Program-made: the position numbers and the translations under genes
Notes under the pieces: generated by a model
The model's database searches: none
What the model saw: the letters and a program-made list of their open reading frames with translations, nothing else
Told to the model about the DNA's origin: nothing
Assembly: GCA_964511185.1 (NCBI GenBank)
Contig: CAZEDU010000028.1
Location: 1-46,928, forward strand
DNA: 46,928 nucleotides
DNA from: CAZEDU01 sp964511185
GTDB taxonomy: Bacteria; Myxococcota; Myxococcia; Myxococcales; Myxococcaceae
Reading direction: 5' to 3'
Shown here: one piece after another, positions 33,616 to 41,897 of the stretch
How the letters are laid out: every line of letters starts with the position of its first letter
How positions within the stretch are numbered: the stretch's first letter is position 1

Positions 33616-36009
33616 GTGAGCGAACGAACGCTGACCGATTTGGGGTTCCCCAAAGTCATCGACGCGTTGGTCGAGCGGTGCCGCACCGACCCGGGCCGTC
33701 GGCGCGCGCTCTCTCGGCCTTTCCTCGACAACGTCTCGGCGGTCCACGACGCGCTCCGCTTGGTGGAGGAGGCGCGGCGCCTGCTCGCCGAGCCGCTCTC
33801 CTTGCCGGTGACCGGCGTCGCGGAGCTCGCCGAGGTGCTCCAGCGCGCCGAGAAGGGCGCGATGCTCGAGCCGCGCGAGCTCATCGCCATCACCCACACC
33901 CTCTTCGCGTTCGAGCACACCACCGAAGCGCTCGAGGTCCGACGCGAGTCGCTGCCGATGCTCGCGCAGATCGGCCGGCGCATCCCCCAGCTCGAGCGGC
34001 TCGCCACCCGGCTGGACCGGTGCTTCGAGCCGAGCGGGGAGATCTCCGATCGCGCCAGCCCCGAGCTGCGCGACGCGCGCGAGCGCACCCGAGGGCTCCA
34101 CCGCAGCATCAAGGCGCGGCTCGACAAGCTGCTGCACGACGAGAAGTTCGTCACCCACCTGCGCGAGCCGTACTTCTCGGTGCGCAACGACCGCTACGTG
34201 TTGCCGGTGCTCACGCAAGAGCGCGCGGCCGTGCCGGGCATCGTGCACAACGCCTCGCAGTCGGGCCAGACGCTGTTCGTCGAGCCGCAGGAGCTCATCG
34301 GGCTGGGCAACGAGCTGGCCATCGCACAGTCGGTGGTGCTCGAGGAAGAGCGCAAGGTGCTGCAGGACTTGAGCAACGCGGTCGGCCGCGTGGCGGGCGA
34401 CATCCTCCGGGGCGTCGAGGCCTGCGCCGAGCTCGACGAGGCGGAAGCCGCCGCGCGCCTGGCCAACGCGCTCGACGCGCTCGGTCCGGAGCTGGAGCTG
34501 GAAGACGGCGCCATCGACTTGAAGGGCCTGCGCCACCCGCTGCTCGTGCTCAAGGGCGCCACCGTGGTCGGGAACGACGTGCTGCTGTCGGGACAGACGC
34601 GCGCGCTCGTCGTCTCTGGCCCGAACGCCGGCGGCAAGACCGTGACGCTCACCGCGGTCGGGCTCGCCGCGCTCATGGTGCGCGCCGGGCTGCCGATTCC
34701 CGCCGACCCTGGCTCGCGCGTTCCGCTCTTCCGCTCGATTCATTCCGCCATCGGCGACGCGCAGGATCTGGCGCGCGGGCTGTCGACCTTCAGCGCGCAC
34801 GTGGTGGAGCTCAAGGACATCCTCGCGGTCTCCGGCCGCGGGGCCCTGGTGCTGATCGACGAGATCGCCGCGGACACCGACCCGCGCGAGGGCGCCGCCA
34901 TCGCCATCGCCGTGCTCGAAGAGCTCATCGCCCGCGGCGCCGTGGCCTTGGTCACCACGCACCTGGAGGAGCTGAAGGCGCTCGCCCACCTGGACCAGCG
35001 CTTCGTCAACGCGCGCGTGGGCTTCGACGCGAAGAAGATGGCGCCGACCTATCGGCTCCACCTGGGCTCGGCGGGGGCCTCGTCGGCCATCGAGATCGCC
35101 TCCCGCATGGGGCTGCCCGAGTCGGTGTGCGGTCGGGCGCGCGCGCTGGCGCTCAACGCGGGCGGCCCGCTCGCCCAGGCGCTCGCGGCCGCGGAGCAGG
35201 AGCATCAGCGGCTCTCCGAGGCGCTCGAGGAGGCCAAGCGCGAGACGGCCGCCGCGCGGGCCGAGCGCGCGAAGCTCGACGAGGAGCGGCGGACGTTCGA
35301 GCGCGCCCGGAACGAGGAAGAGCTCAAGTTCCGCGACGCGCTCAAGGGCGAGCTGGCGTTCGCCAAGTCGCAGATCGGCGAGCTGGTGACGCAGATCAAG
35401 GCGCAGCGGTCGGCCGAGGCCGCCGCTCGGGCGGAGCGCGAGGTCGCCGAGCGGCTCGCGGAGCAGGAGCGCGCGGCGCGGACGGTGCAACGCGCGCTGA
35501 GCGGAGAGCCCGCCCCCACCGCCCCTGCCACCTTGCGCGTGGGCGCGCGGGTGCGCCACGCCGAGCTCGACACCGAGATGGAGATCGTCGCCCTGACCGG
35601 CGATGTCGCGGTCGTCGCCGCGGGCCCCTTGCGCATGAAGGTGCCGGTGTCGCTGCTCACCGCCCCGCGCGCGGCGCCGGCCAAGCCTCGCTTCCCGAGC
35701 GCGGACAAGCAGAAGGAGCAGCTCGCGAAGGCGGAGCAGGCGGCGTCGAAGCCGCTGGCGCTCTCCAGCTCCACGTGCGACGTGCGCGGCTTAAGGGCGG
35801 ACGAGGCGCTGCGCAGCGTCGATCAGTTCCTCGACCGGGTGATGCAAGAGGGCCAGGAGCACGCGCTGATCATTCACGGCCACGGCAGCGGCGCCCTCAA
35901 GCAATCCATCCGCGGGCACCTGGACGCCTCGGCCTACGTCAGCGGCTATCGCCCCGGCGACGGGACCGAAGGCGGAGACGGGGTCACCGTGGTGACGCTC
36001 AAGGGCTGA
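33616..36009 (+). CDS. mutS2: MutS2-type ATPase/endonuclease
   Basis: MutS2 lacks mismatch-recognition domains; it is linked in the literature to suppression of recombination and to collided-ribosome rescue. GTG start at 33616 (MSERTLTDLGFPKVIDALVE). ATPase motif GPNAGGKT at 335-342, Walker B ALVLIDE, then VTTHLEELKALA. A coiled region at about 520-620 is followed by a KOW-like stretch, and the C-terminal Smr domain (716-797) has STCDVRGLRADEAL and IIHGHGSGALKQSIR. 797 residues, typical length. It ends 26 bases from the rnr stop on the opposite strand, with a repeat copy between. Confidence 0.95.
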   Translation: MSERTLTDLGFPKVIDALVERCRTDPGRRRALSRPFLDNVSAVHDALRLVEEARRLLAEPLSLPVTGVAELAEVLQRAEKGAMLEPRELIAITHTLFAFEHTTEALEVRRESLPMLAQIGRRIPQLERLATRLDRCFEPSGEISDRASPELRDARERTRGLHRSIKARLDKLLHDEKFVTHLREPYFSVRNDRYVLPVLTQERAAVPGIVHNASQSGQTLFVEPQELIGLGNELAIAQSVVLEEERKVLQDLSNAVGRVAGDILRGVEACAELDEAEAAARLANALDALGPELELEDGAIDLKGLRHPLLVLKGATVVGNDVLLSGQTRALVVSGPNAGGKTVTLTAVGLAALMVRAGLPIPADPGSRVPLFRSIHSAIGDAQDLARGLSTFSAHVVELKDILAVSGRGALVLIDEIAADTDPREGAAIAIAVLEELIARGAVALVTTHLEELKALAHLDQRFVNARVGFDAKKMAPTYRLHLGSAGASSAIEIASRMGLPESVCGRARALALNAGGPLAQALAAAEQEHQRLSEALEEAKRETAAARAERAKLDEERRTFERARNEEELKFRDALKGELAFAKSQIGELVTQIKAQRSAEAAARAEREVAERLAEQERAARTVQRALSGEPAPTAPATLRVGARVRHAELDTEMEIVALTGDVAVVAAGPLRMKVPVSLLTAPRAAPAKPRFPSADKQKEQLAKAEQAASKPLALSSSTCDVRGLRADEALRSVDQFLDRVMQEGQEHALIIHGHGSGALKQSIRGHLDASAYVSGYRPGDGTEGGDGVTVVTLKG

Positions 36010-36012
36010 TTT

Positions 36013-36050
36013 CGGGGACTCAACTTCGGGGACTGTCACCTACTTTTGTT
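36013..36050. repeat. Repeat copy at the mutS2/rnr convergent junction
   Basis: GGGGACTCAACTTCGGGGAC (36014-36033) continuing TGTCACCTACTTTTG is a diverged version of the GGGGACAGTCCC pair with an AT-richer flank. The flank overlaps the rnr 3' end: the stop codon (36036-36038) and the last codons (Asn-Lys-Ser-Arg) of rnr lie within it. Confidence 0.65.
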
Positions 36051-38450
36051 CTTTCCCCTCTTCCCACGAAACCCCTGCTTCCCATGCGGCGGGGGCCGGC
36101 TCGCCCCGCCCCCTCGCGCGGCGAGCGCGCGGAGGCGATCGAAGCCGGGGTGCGGCGAATGGTGCTCCGCGTCCTCTTCGGGTGGCTCCGGCCGGCGGCT
36201 CGGCTCGGGTCGCCGTGCGGGCGCGGCGCGGGGCTCTGGTGCCGCAGGCCCTTCGGCGACGAACGAGACGACGGTGAACTCCATTTGCCGCCGCTCGAGG
36301 CTCACCGCCTGCAACCGCACCTTCAGCTTCTCTCCGACGTGCACCCGCCGCCCGCTGCCCAACACGGCGACGTAGGTGGTGGTGTCGAAGCGATAGCGCG
36401 GATCGAGCGCCTCGGACTTGACGAGGCCTTCGACGAACAGCTCGTCGAGCTCGACGAAGAGGCCGAAGTCGGTGAGCGAAGAGACGGTCGCGTCGAACAC
36501 CTCGCCCACGCGGTCCTTCATCATCAGCGCGGCGTAGAAGGAGATGACCTCCCGCTCGACCGCCATCGCCGCGCGCTCGCGCTCCGACGCGTGGAGCGCC
36601 ATTTCGTTGAGCTTCTCGACTTGTGCCTCGAACGAGGCTTGGCCTCGGGGCTTGGCCTTGGAACGGCCGGGGACAGTCCCCTTCGGAGACAGTCCCCAGT
36701 TGAACTGCTTGAGCATGCGGTGCACGAGCAGGTCGGGGTAGCGCCGGATGGGCGAGGTGAAGTGCAGGTAGTGCTCGGCCGCGAGCCCGTAGTGGCCGAC
36801 GTTCTCGGCCGAGTACACGGCCTGCATCATCGACCGCAGCAGGAGCTGGTTCAGCGCCCGCTCCTCCCGGTGACCTTCGAACTTCTCGAGCAGCTCGTTG
36901 AGCTCGAGCGAGGTGATCTTCCCTTTCGCCTGCACGTGAAAGCCGTGCGCGCCGGCGAGCTTCAAGAACGCGTCGAGCTTCTTGGGGTCGGGATCCGCGT
37001 GGAACCGGTACACGGTCGGCAGCCCGCGCCGCTGCATGAACTCGGCCACCGCCTCGTTCGCCGCCAGCATGCACTCCTCGACGATGCGGTGACTCTCGAG
37101 CCGCTCTCGCCGGACCATGCGCTCGGGCTTGCCGTCCGCGTCCACCACCACCTTCACCTCGGGCAGATCGAAGTCGATCGCGCCGCGGCGCTGCCGCATC
37201 TGAAAGAGCACCTGCGCCAGCTTCTCCGCCCGCTCGAAGTGCGGCCGAAAACGGCTGCGGTGCGGCACGCTCTGCCCCGAGAGCACCTGGTGCACCTCGT
37301 TGTACGTGCAGCGGGCCGCGCTGCGCATCACCGCCGCGTACAGCTCGCTCTGGACGAGCGCCCCGTTCGCGTCGATGACGAGATCCGCCACCATGCAGAG
37401 GCGATCTTCCTCGGGCTTGAGCGAGCAGATGCCGTTCGAGAGCCGCTCGGGCAGCATCGGCAGCACGCGATCCGGCAGATAGACGCTGGTCGCGCGGCGG
37501 AACGCCTCGTCGTCGAGCGGCTGCCCTTCGCGCACGTAGTGCGAGACGTCGGCGATGGCGACCACCAGCCGAAACCGACCGCCCTTCTCCTCCACGTAGA
37601 TCGCGTCGTCGAAGTCGCGCGCGTCTTCGCCGTCGATGGTCACCAGCTCGAGCGCGCGCAGGTCGCGCCTGCCCTCCAGCGCGCTCTCGTCGATGGTGAG
37701 CGGGATCGAATCGGCCTCGTCCATCACCTCGGCCGGGAACTCGTCGTTGAAGCCCTGGGCGTAGGCGATCGAGAGCACCTCGGCGGACGGGTCGCCCGGC
37801 TTCCCCAACGAGCCCGCGACCTCGCCGTACAGCTTCGCGCCCGGCGCCATGAGCCCGCCGCCGACGCCGAGCCGCACCTTGACCAGATCCCCCGGCCGCG
37901 CGAGCTGCGTCCGCGGCACCTGGATGGGCTCCTGCAGCGCGCGGTCGTTCGGCTGCACGTGCGCGGCCGCCTTGCCGTGCTCGAAGTAGGTGCCGACCAC
38001 CAGCTCGCGCCGGCGCTCGAGCACGCGCACGATGCGCCCGTACGGCCGGCCGCGATCCTCCACCCACTCGACCAGGACGCGGTCGTTGTCCAGCGCGCGG
38101 GCCGCCTCGTGCGGCGGCACGAAGACGTTGTCCCCTTCACCGCTCACCGGGTGCACGAAGCCGAACCCGTCCCGGTGCAGGTGCAAAATGCCCTCGACGC
38201 CTGGGCGTTGCGGGCGCCGCGCCTCGTCGCGACGGCGCGCGTCCTTGCCCGGCGCGCCCTTGGCCGAGGGCACGAAGAAGCGCTTGCCCTCGTGCCGCAC
38301 GTCGCCGTGCTTCATCAAGTCGCGCAGCGCGCGCTTCAACGCCGTCTGCTGTCCAGGGTGGAGCCCGGCCAAGCGCAGCAGCTCTTTGACGCCCACCGGG
38401 CGTCCGGCGCGCTCGAGGAGCTCGCGAATCGACTGAGGATCAATGGCCAA
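36036..38450 (-). CDS. rnr: Ribonuclease R (RNB/VacB family exoribonuclease)
   Basis: A 3'-5' exoribonuclease that degrades structured RNA. An N-terminal winged helix (residues 1-60) and basic linker are followed by cold-shock domains, then the RNB core with catalytic IDGEDARDFDDA (272-283), YLPDRVLPMLPERLSNGICS and FTSPIRRYPDLLVHRMLK. The S1 domain is near residues 648-735 (VGEVFDATVSSLTDFGLFVE). The tail is Pro/Arg/Gly/Lys-rich. 804 residues. Residues 585-594 (LSPKGTVPGR region) are encoded by a palindromic repeat pair, and the last codons and stop lie in another copy. Confidence 0.93.
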   Translation of the reverse strand: MAIDPQSIRELLERAGRPVGVKELLRLAGLHPGQQTALKRALRDLMKHGDVRHEGKRFFVPSAKGAPGKDARRRDEARRPQRPGVEGILHLHRDGFGFVHPVSGEGDNVFVPPHEAARALDNDRVLVEWVEDRGRPYGRIVRVLERRRELVVGTYFEHGKAAAHVQPNDRALQEPIQVPRTQLARPGDLVKVRLGVGGGLMAPGAKLYGEVAGSLGKPGDPSAEVLSIAYAQGFNDEFPAEVMDEADSIPLTIDESALEGRRDLRALELVTIDGEDARDFDDAIYVEEKGGRFRLVVAIADVSHYVREGQPLDDEAFRRATSVYLPDRVLPMLPERLSNGICSLKPEEDRLCMVADLVIDANGALVQSELYAAVMRSAARCTYNEVHQVLSGQSVPHRSRFRPHFERAEKLAQVLFQMRQRRGAIDFDLPEVKVVVDADGKPERMVRRERLESHRIVEECMLAANEAVAEFMQRRGLPTVYRFHADPDPKKLDAFLKLAGAHGFHVQAKGKITSLELNELLEKFEGHREERALNQLLLRSMMQAVYSAENVGHYGLAAEHYLHFTSPIRRYPDLLVHRMLKQFNWGLSPKGTVPGRSKAKPRGQASFEAQVEKLNEMALHASERERAAMAVEREVISFYAALMMKDRVGEVFDATVSSLTDFGLFVELDELFVEGLVKSEALDPRYRFDTTTYVAVLGSGRRVHVGEKLKVRLQAVSLERRQMEFTVVSFVAEGPAAPEPRAAPARRPEPSRRPEPPEEDAEHHSPHPGFDRLRALAARGGGASRPPPHGKQGFRGKRGKNKSR
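36669..36697. repeat. Palindrome pair inside the rnr coding sequence
   Basis: GGGGACAGTCCCC (36669-36681) and GGAGACAGTCCCC (36685-36697), three bases apart, with the same spacing as the pair at 104-132. On the rnr strand they are translated in frame into residues 585-594, in the loop after the conserved YPDLLVHRMLK segment, where RNase R proteins vary in sequence. Confidence 0.8.
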
Positions 38451-38454
38451 CGGG

Positions 38455-39738
38455 CTACGTCTTCACGTTGAGCGTGAGCCGGTACGTCTTCGACACCTGG
38501 GCGGGCATGAACGCCTTGGCGAGGAAGAAGTCCACCTCAATGACGCCCGGGGTGCGCGGGGTGAAGAAGAACTCGCGCGCGGCGGGGCCGCTGCTCGACG
38601 GCTCGAAGTTCGACTCCCGCAGGCTGACGCGCTTGGCCACCGTCGGCTCGATCGCCCAGATGTAGCCGGGCTTCTCCTGCAGCCGGACGGACAGCCCCTG
38701 GCCAATGCGCACCTCGGCGGCGGCCGAGTTCCCGCTGCCCTCGAGCTTCACCACCTCCATCGCGTCGCGCGAGATGCCGCGGCTGTCCGAAAGCTTCGGC
38801 TCCACCTGCTCGACGGAGACCCTGCCGCCCCAGCCCGAGGTCTTCTCGACCACCCCGGTGACCTGCACGGTGTGGCCCAGGTGCTTGCGCAGCCCCTTGG
38901 CGCCCTTGCCTTCCAGGTTGAACGAGACCTGCTGGCGGGTGCCCGCGTTCGAGACGACCAGGAAGAACTCGTCGCCGGTCATCTCGAGGCTGCCGCGCAC
39001 GTTGGCGTAGCCCTTCACGCCGGCGGCCATGCCCGGGCTGCACAGCTGCTCGATCTCGCCGGGCGACAGGAACTGAAGCTTCTGCTCCTGCGGCGCGGCC
39101 TCGACCGGCTCCGCGTCCGGCTTCTTCGCCGAGTACTTTCGAACGTCGACGGTGCCGCCGTAGTTGGTGGTCTTCCGGATGAGCCCGGCGACCGAGACCT
39201 TGTGGTCCGCGTACGCCGGAAGCACTTCTTGATCCGGCCCCTGCAGGAGGAACATCAGCTCGCGCTTGTCGCGGCCGATGACCGCCAGGTACGGGAACTG
39301 ATCCTTCACGATGAGCAGGCCCTTCAACGAGCCTTCGCCCTGCACGCCGCGGCCCATGCCGGCGGTGAGCAGCTGCTCCATCTCGCGCTTGGTGAGCGGC
39401 GCGCCGGCGGCCGGCAGCTTCGACGCGCGCGGCATCGGCTTGTCCGGGAGCGGCGCGCCCAGCTCGAAGACCTCGCTGTGCGCCTTCGACGACGAGAGCG
39501 CGGGAGACGGCTTCGCGGCCTTCTCGGGCGCCTTGCCGCCCTTGATCGCCTTCGCGGGCTTCACCGCCGGCTTCACCACCGCGAGCTTGGCCACGGGCGC
39601 GGCCTTCGGCGCTGCCTTGGCCACGGCCTTCACGGGCTTGGCGGGGGCCTTCTTCTTCTTGATCGCACCCAGCTTCGGTGACTTCTTCGCATTCGCGGTG
39701 GGCTTGACCTTCTTAGCCCCTGCCTTGGCCTTGGCCAT
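38455..39738 (-). CDS. Modular protein: Lys/Ala/Pro-rich tail, duplicated domain, chagasin-like end
   Basis: The ATG at 39738 has AAGGAG upstream. Residues 1-80 are Lys/Ala/Pro-rich like histone H1 tails (KKKKAPAKPVKAVAKAAPK). Two related units of about 90 residues follow: 116-203 (KREMEQLLTAGMGRGVQGEG ... KTTNYGGTVDVRKY) and 224-315 (PGEIEQLCSPGMAAGVKGYA ... KTSGWGGRVSVEQV), beta-rich and possibly OB-like. Residues 342-425 resemble the chagasin/I42 inhibitor fold (EKPGYIWAIEP, AREFFFTPRTPGVIEVDFFL, KTYRLTLNV). 427 residues, no signal peptide. It ends four bases before the rnr ATG, so the two are probably one transcript. The domain calls are inference from pattern; RNA or DNA binding by the tail is likely. 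Confidence 0.75.
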   Translation of the reverse strand: MAKAKAGAKKVKPTANAKKSPKLGAIKKKKAPAKPVKAVAKAAPKAAPVAKLAVVKPAVKPAKAIKGGKAPEKAAKPSPALSSSKAHSEVFELGAPLPDKPMPRASKLPAAGAPLTKREMEQLLTAGMGRGVQGEGSLKGLLIVKDQFPYLAVIGRDKRELMFLLQGPDQEVLPAYADHKVSVAGLIRKTTNYGGTVDVRKYSAKKPDAEPVEAAPQEQKLQFLSPGEIEQLCSPGMAAGVKGYANVRGSLEMTGDEFFLVVSNAGTRQQVSFNLEGKGAKGLRKHLGHTVQVTGVVEKTSGWGGRVSVEQVEPKLSDSRGISRDAMEVVKLEGSGNSAAAEVRIGQGLSVRLQEKPGYIWAIEPTVAKRVSLRESNFEPSSSGPAAREFFFTPRTPGVIEVDFFLAKAFMPAQVSKTYRLTLNVKT

Positions 39739-39769
39739 CGAGCGGGTTTCTCCTTCGCGTGAAGAGGGG

Positions 39770-39798
39770 CGTCTAGAGAAAATCGCTCGAATAGTCAA
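39770..39798 (-). promoter_or_regulatory. Sigma-70-type promoter of the modular-protein/rnr unit
   Basis: On the minus strand TTGACT (39793-39798), a 17-base spacer and TAGACG (39770-39775). The start would fall near 39763, about 25 bases before the ATG at 39738, with CTCCTT on the plus strand (AAGGAG ribosome site) at 39750-39755. The surrounding 40 bases are unusually AT-rich for this window. Confidence 0.5.
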
Positions 39799-39844
39799 AC
39801 TAAGTCTTTAACTTTTCATAGGATTTGCGATCCACCCATCCCTC

Positions 39845-41074
39845 ATGAGCCCGCTTGCCACCCTGCTCCCCGAGCTCGAAGCGCGGGAGCGAATCCTGTC
39901 GTTGATCGAACCGCTGCCGCCCGAGGAGGTCGCGGTGGAGGCGGCGCTGGGGCGGGCCCTTTCGGAAGACATCGTCGCGCTGCGCACCCTGCCCAGCTGG
40001 GACAACTCGGCGATGGATGGCTACGCCGTCCGCGCGGCCGACACGGGCACGGGCGACGCGCGGCTCCGCGTCGTCGAGACCCTCTTCGCCGGCCAACGGC
40101 CGCAGAGGGCGATTGGCCCCGGCGAGTGCGCGCGCATCATGACAGGCGCGCCGATGCCCGAAGGCGCCGACACGGTGGTCATGCAGGAGAAGACCCGCCG
40201 GGCCTCGCCCGACGATCCGTTCGTCGACATCCTCGAAACCGCGCGGAAGGGCCAGAACGTGCGCGACCGCGGGGAGGACGCGAAGCAAGGCGAGCTGCTG
40301 CTCCCGCGCGGCACGCCCTTGGGGTTGCCGGAGGCGGCGCTCCTCTACGCGCAAGGCATCGGGCGCGTCTGCGTGCCCAGGCGGCCGCGGGTGGCGATTC
40401 TCGCGACCGGAGACGAGCTGGTCCCCGTGGGGACGCCGCTTCATTCGGACGAGGTGGTCGACATCAACTCGCCCAACCTGGCGGAGGCGGTCCGGCGGGC
40501 CGGCGGCGCGCCCGAGCCGCTGGGCATCGCGAAGGACGATCCCGCCGACGTCCGGCGGAAGCTCGAGGGGGGCATCGGCGCCGACGTGCTCATCACGAGC
40601 GCCGGCGCCTCGGTCGGCGAGCGCGACTTCACGAAAGAGGTGCTGGGGCAGCTCGGCGTGCAGATGCAGTTCTGGAAGGTGGCGATCAAGCCCGGCAAGC
40701 CGCTGGCGGTGGGCGTGCTCGGTAAGACGTTGGTGCTCGGCATGCCAGGCAATCCAACGTCGTCGCTGGTGGTGTTCGAGCTGTTCGGCCGCCCCGCGCT
40801 CAAGCGAATGCTCGGGTGGACCGACGTGGCGCCGCCGCAGGTGCCCGGCCGCATCGCCACCGCCTACCAGAAGCTCGCCGGGATCACCCACTTCCTGCGC
40901 GCGGTGGCGCGGTGGCAGGAGGGAACGCTCGTCGCCCAGCCGCTCCCCACCCAGACCTCCGGGGCCATGCGCAGCGCGGTCGTGGCCACGCACCTGATTC
41001 GGGTGCCGAGCGAGACGACGCAGCTGTCGCGCATGGATCCGGTCGCCCTGCTGCCCGTCAGCTGGTCGGCGTAA
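39845..41074 (+). CDS. moeA: Molybdopterin molybdotransferase MoeA
   Basis: Inserts molybdate into adenylated molybdopterin in Mo-cofactor synthesis. Motifs: LPSWDNSAMDGYAVRA near residue 50, IMTGAPMPEGADTVVMQE, ATGDELVPVGTPL, SPNLAEAVRRAGG, ITSAGASVGERDF and LGMPGNPTSSLVVFEL. 409 residues, a normal length; the C-terminal domain follows at about 335-405. Transcribed alone toward ribA across a 157-base space. The other Mo-cofactor genes are not in the window. Confidence 0.95.
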   Translation: MSPLATLLPELEARERILSLIEPLPPEEVAVEAALGRALSEDIVALRTLPSWDNSAMDGYAVRAADTGTGDARLRVVETLFAGQRPQRAIGPGECARIMTGAPMPEGADTVVMQEKTRRASPDDPFVDILETARKGQNVRDRGEDAKQGELLLPRGTPLGLPEAALLYAQGIGRVCVPRRPRVAILATGDELVPVGTPLHSDEVVDINSPNLAEAVRRAGGAPEPLGIAKDDPADVRRKLEGGIGADVLITSAGASVGERDFTKEVLGQLGVQMQFWKVAIKPGKPLAVGVLGKTLVLGMPGNPTSSLVVFELFGRPALKRMLGWTDVAPPQVPGRIATAYQKLAGITHFLRAVARWQEGTLVAQPLPTQTSGAMRSAVVATHLIRVPSETTQLSRMDPVALLPVSWSA

Positions 41075-41174
41075 CGAAAAGCGCGCTCGCGCATCTAACC
41101 CGACAGGGAACAGAGCGGACTCACCTCTCTCAGGCGATTCAGCCACTTAGGCGCTCGGAGTGCCGATGGTTGTC

Positions 41175-41221
41175 TTGACTTGAGGGGCGGGATGGGCCCA
41201 TAGCTCTCAACTGTAGGAGGA
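41175..41221 (+). promoter_or_regulatory. Possible promoter and strong ribosome site of ribA
   Basis: TTGACT at 41175-41180 is a fair -35; after 17-18 bases CCATAG/CATAGC is a poor -10. AGGAGG at 41216-41221 is a perfect ribosome-binding sequence ten bases before the ATG at 41232. The whole 41075-41231 space was read for an FMN riboswitch; none was recognised. Confidence 0.35.
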
Positions 41222-41231
41222 AGCGCGCGCC

Positions 41232-41897
41232 ATGAGCGATCACACCAACGTGCTGCCCACCAAGAAACCTTCGCACCTCTTGGAGCGGTTCTCCGAAGCG
41301 GACCTACCCACCGAGCGCGGCACGTTCCGAGTGATTGTCTTTCGCGACCGAACCAATGGCCGCGAGCACCTGGCGATGGTGCGGGGCGACGTGCAGGGGC
41401 TGGAGGGCGTGCCCGTCCGCATCCACTCCGAGTGCCTGACGAGCGAGGTGTTCGGCAGCCTCAAGTGCGACTGCCGTCAGCAGCTCGACCGCGCGATGGA
41501 CTTCATCGCGCAGAACGGCCGCGGCGTCCTCATCTACCTGCGGCAGGAAGGCCGAGGCATCGGGCTGGGCAACAAGATCAAGGCGTACGCGCTGCAGAGC
41601 CAGGGCGCCGACACGTACGAAGCCAACCGGCTGCTCGGCTTCCCCGACGACCTGCGCCGCTACGACATCGCCGCCGAGATGCTGAGATCGCTGCAAGTGC
41701 GCTCGGTGGATTTGATCACCAACAACCCGCTGAAGATCGCGGCGATGGTGGAAGAAGGCGTGCCGGTGCGCCGACGAATCCCTTCGCGCACACTGCACAA
41801 TCCGCATAACCTGGGGTACCTCAAGACCAAGCGCGAGCGTTCGGGACACCTGATTGAGCTCTTCGCGGAGGACGACCAGGAAGCGAAGACCGGCTAG
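41232..41897 (+). CDS. ribA: GTP cyclohydrolase II
   Basis: First committed step of riboflavin synthesis, opening the GTP ring. Zinc ligands Cys68, Cys79 and Cys81 appear in HSECLTSEVFGSLKCDCRQQ, followed by YLRQEGRGIGLGNKIKAYAL and LITNNPLKIAAM. 221 residues: a stand-alone RibA, without the RibB domain found in fused versions. The last 44 bases overlap the long form of the following hydrolase gene. Confidence 0.95.
   Translation: MSDHTNVLPTKKPSHLLERFSEADLPTERGTFRVIVFRDRTNGREHLAMVRGDVQGLEGVPVRIHSECLTSEVFGSLKCDCRQQLDRAMDFIAQNGRGVLIYLRQEGRGIGLGNKIKAYALQSQGADTYEANRLLGFPDDLRRYDIAAEMLRSLQVRSVDLITNNPLKIAAMVEEGVPVRRRIPSRTLHNPHNLGYLKTKRERSGHLIELFAEDDQEAKTG

Noticed and set aside
33579..38471. A 1630-residue open frame on the plus strand spanning mutS2 and rnr
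   Set aside because: It runs out of frame over mutS2 and antisense to rnr, is dominated by Arg/Ala/Gly/Pro, and shows no domain. It is a GC-rich shadow frame.
41075..41231. FMN riboswitch upstream of ribA
   Set aside because: The conserved FMN-aptamer blocks were not found, and 157 bases leave little room for the aptamer plus an expression platform.
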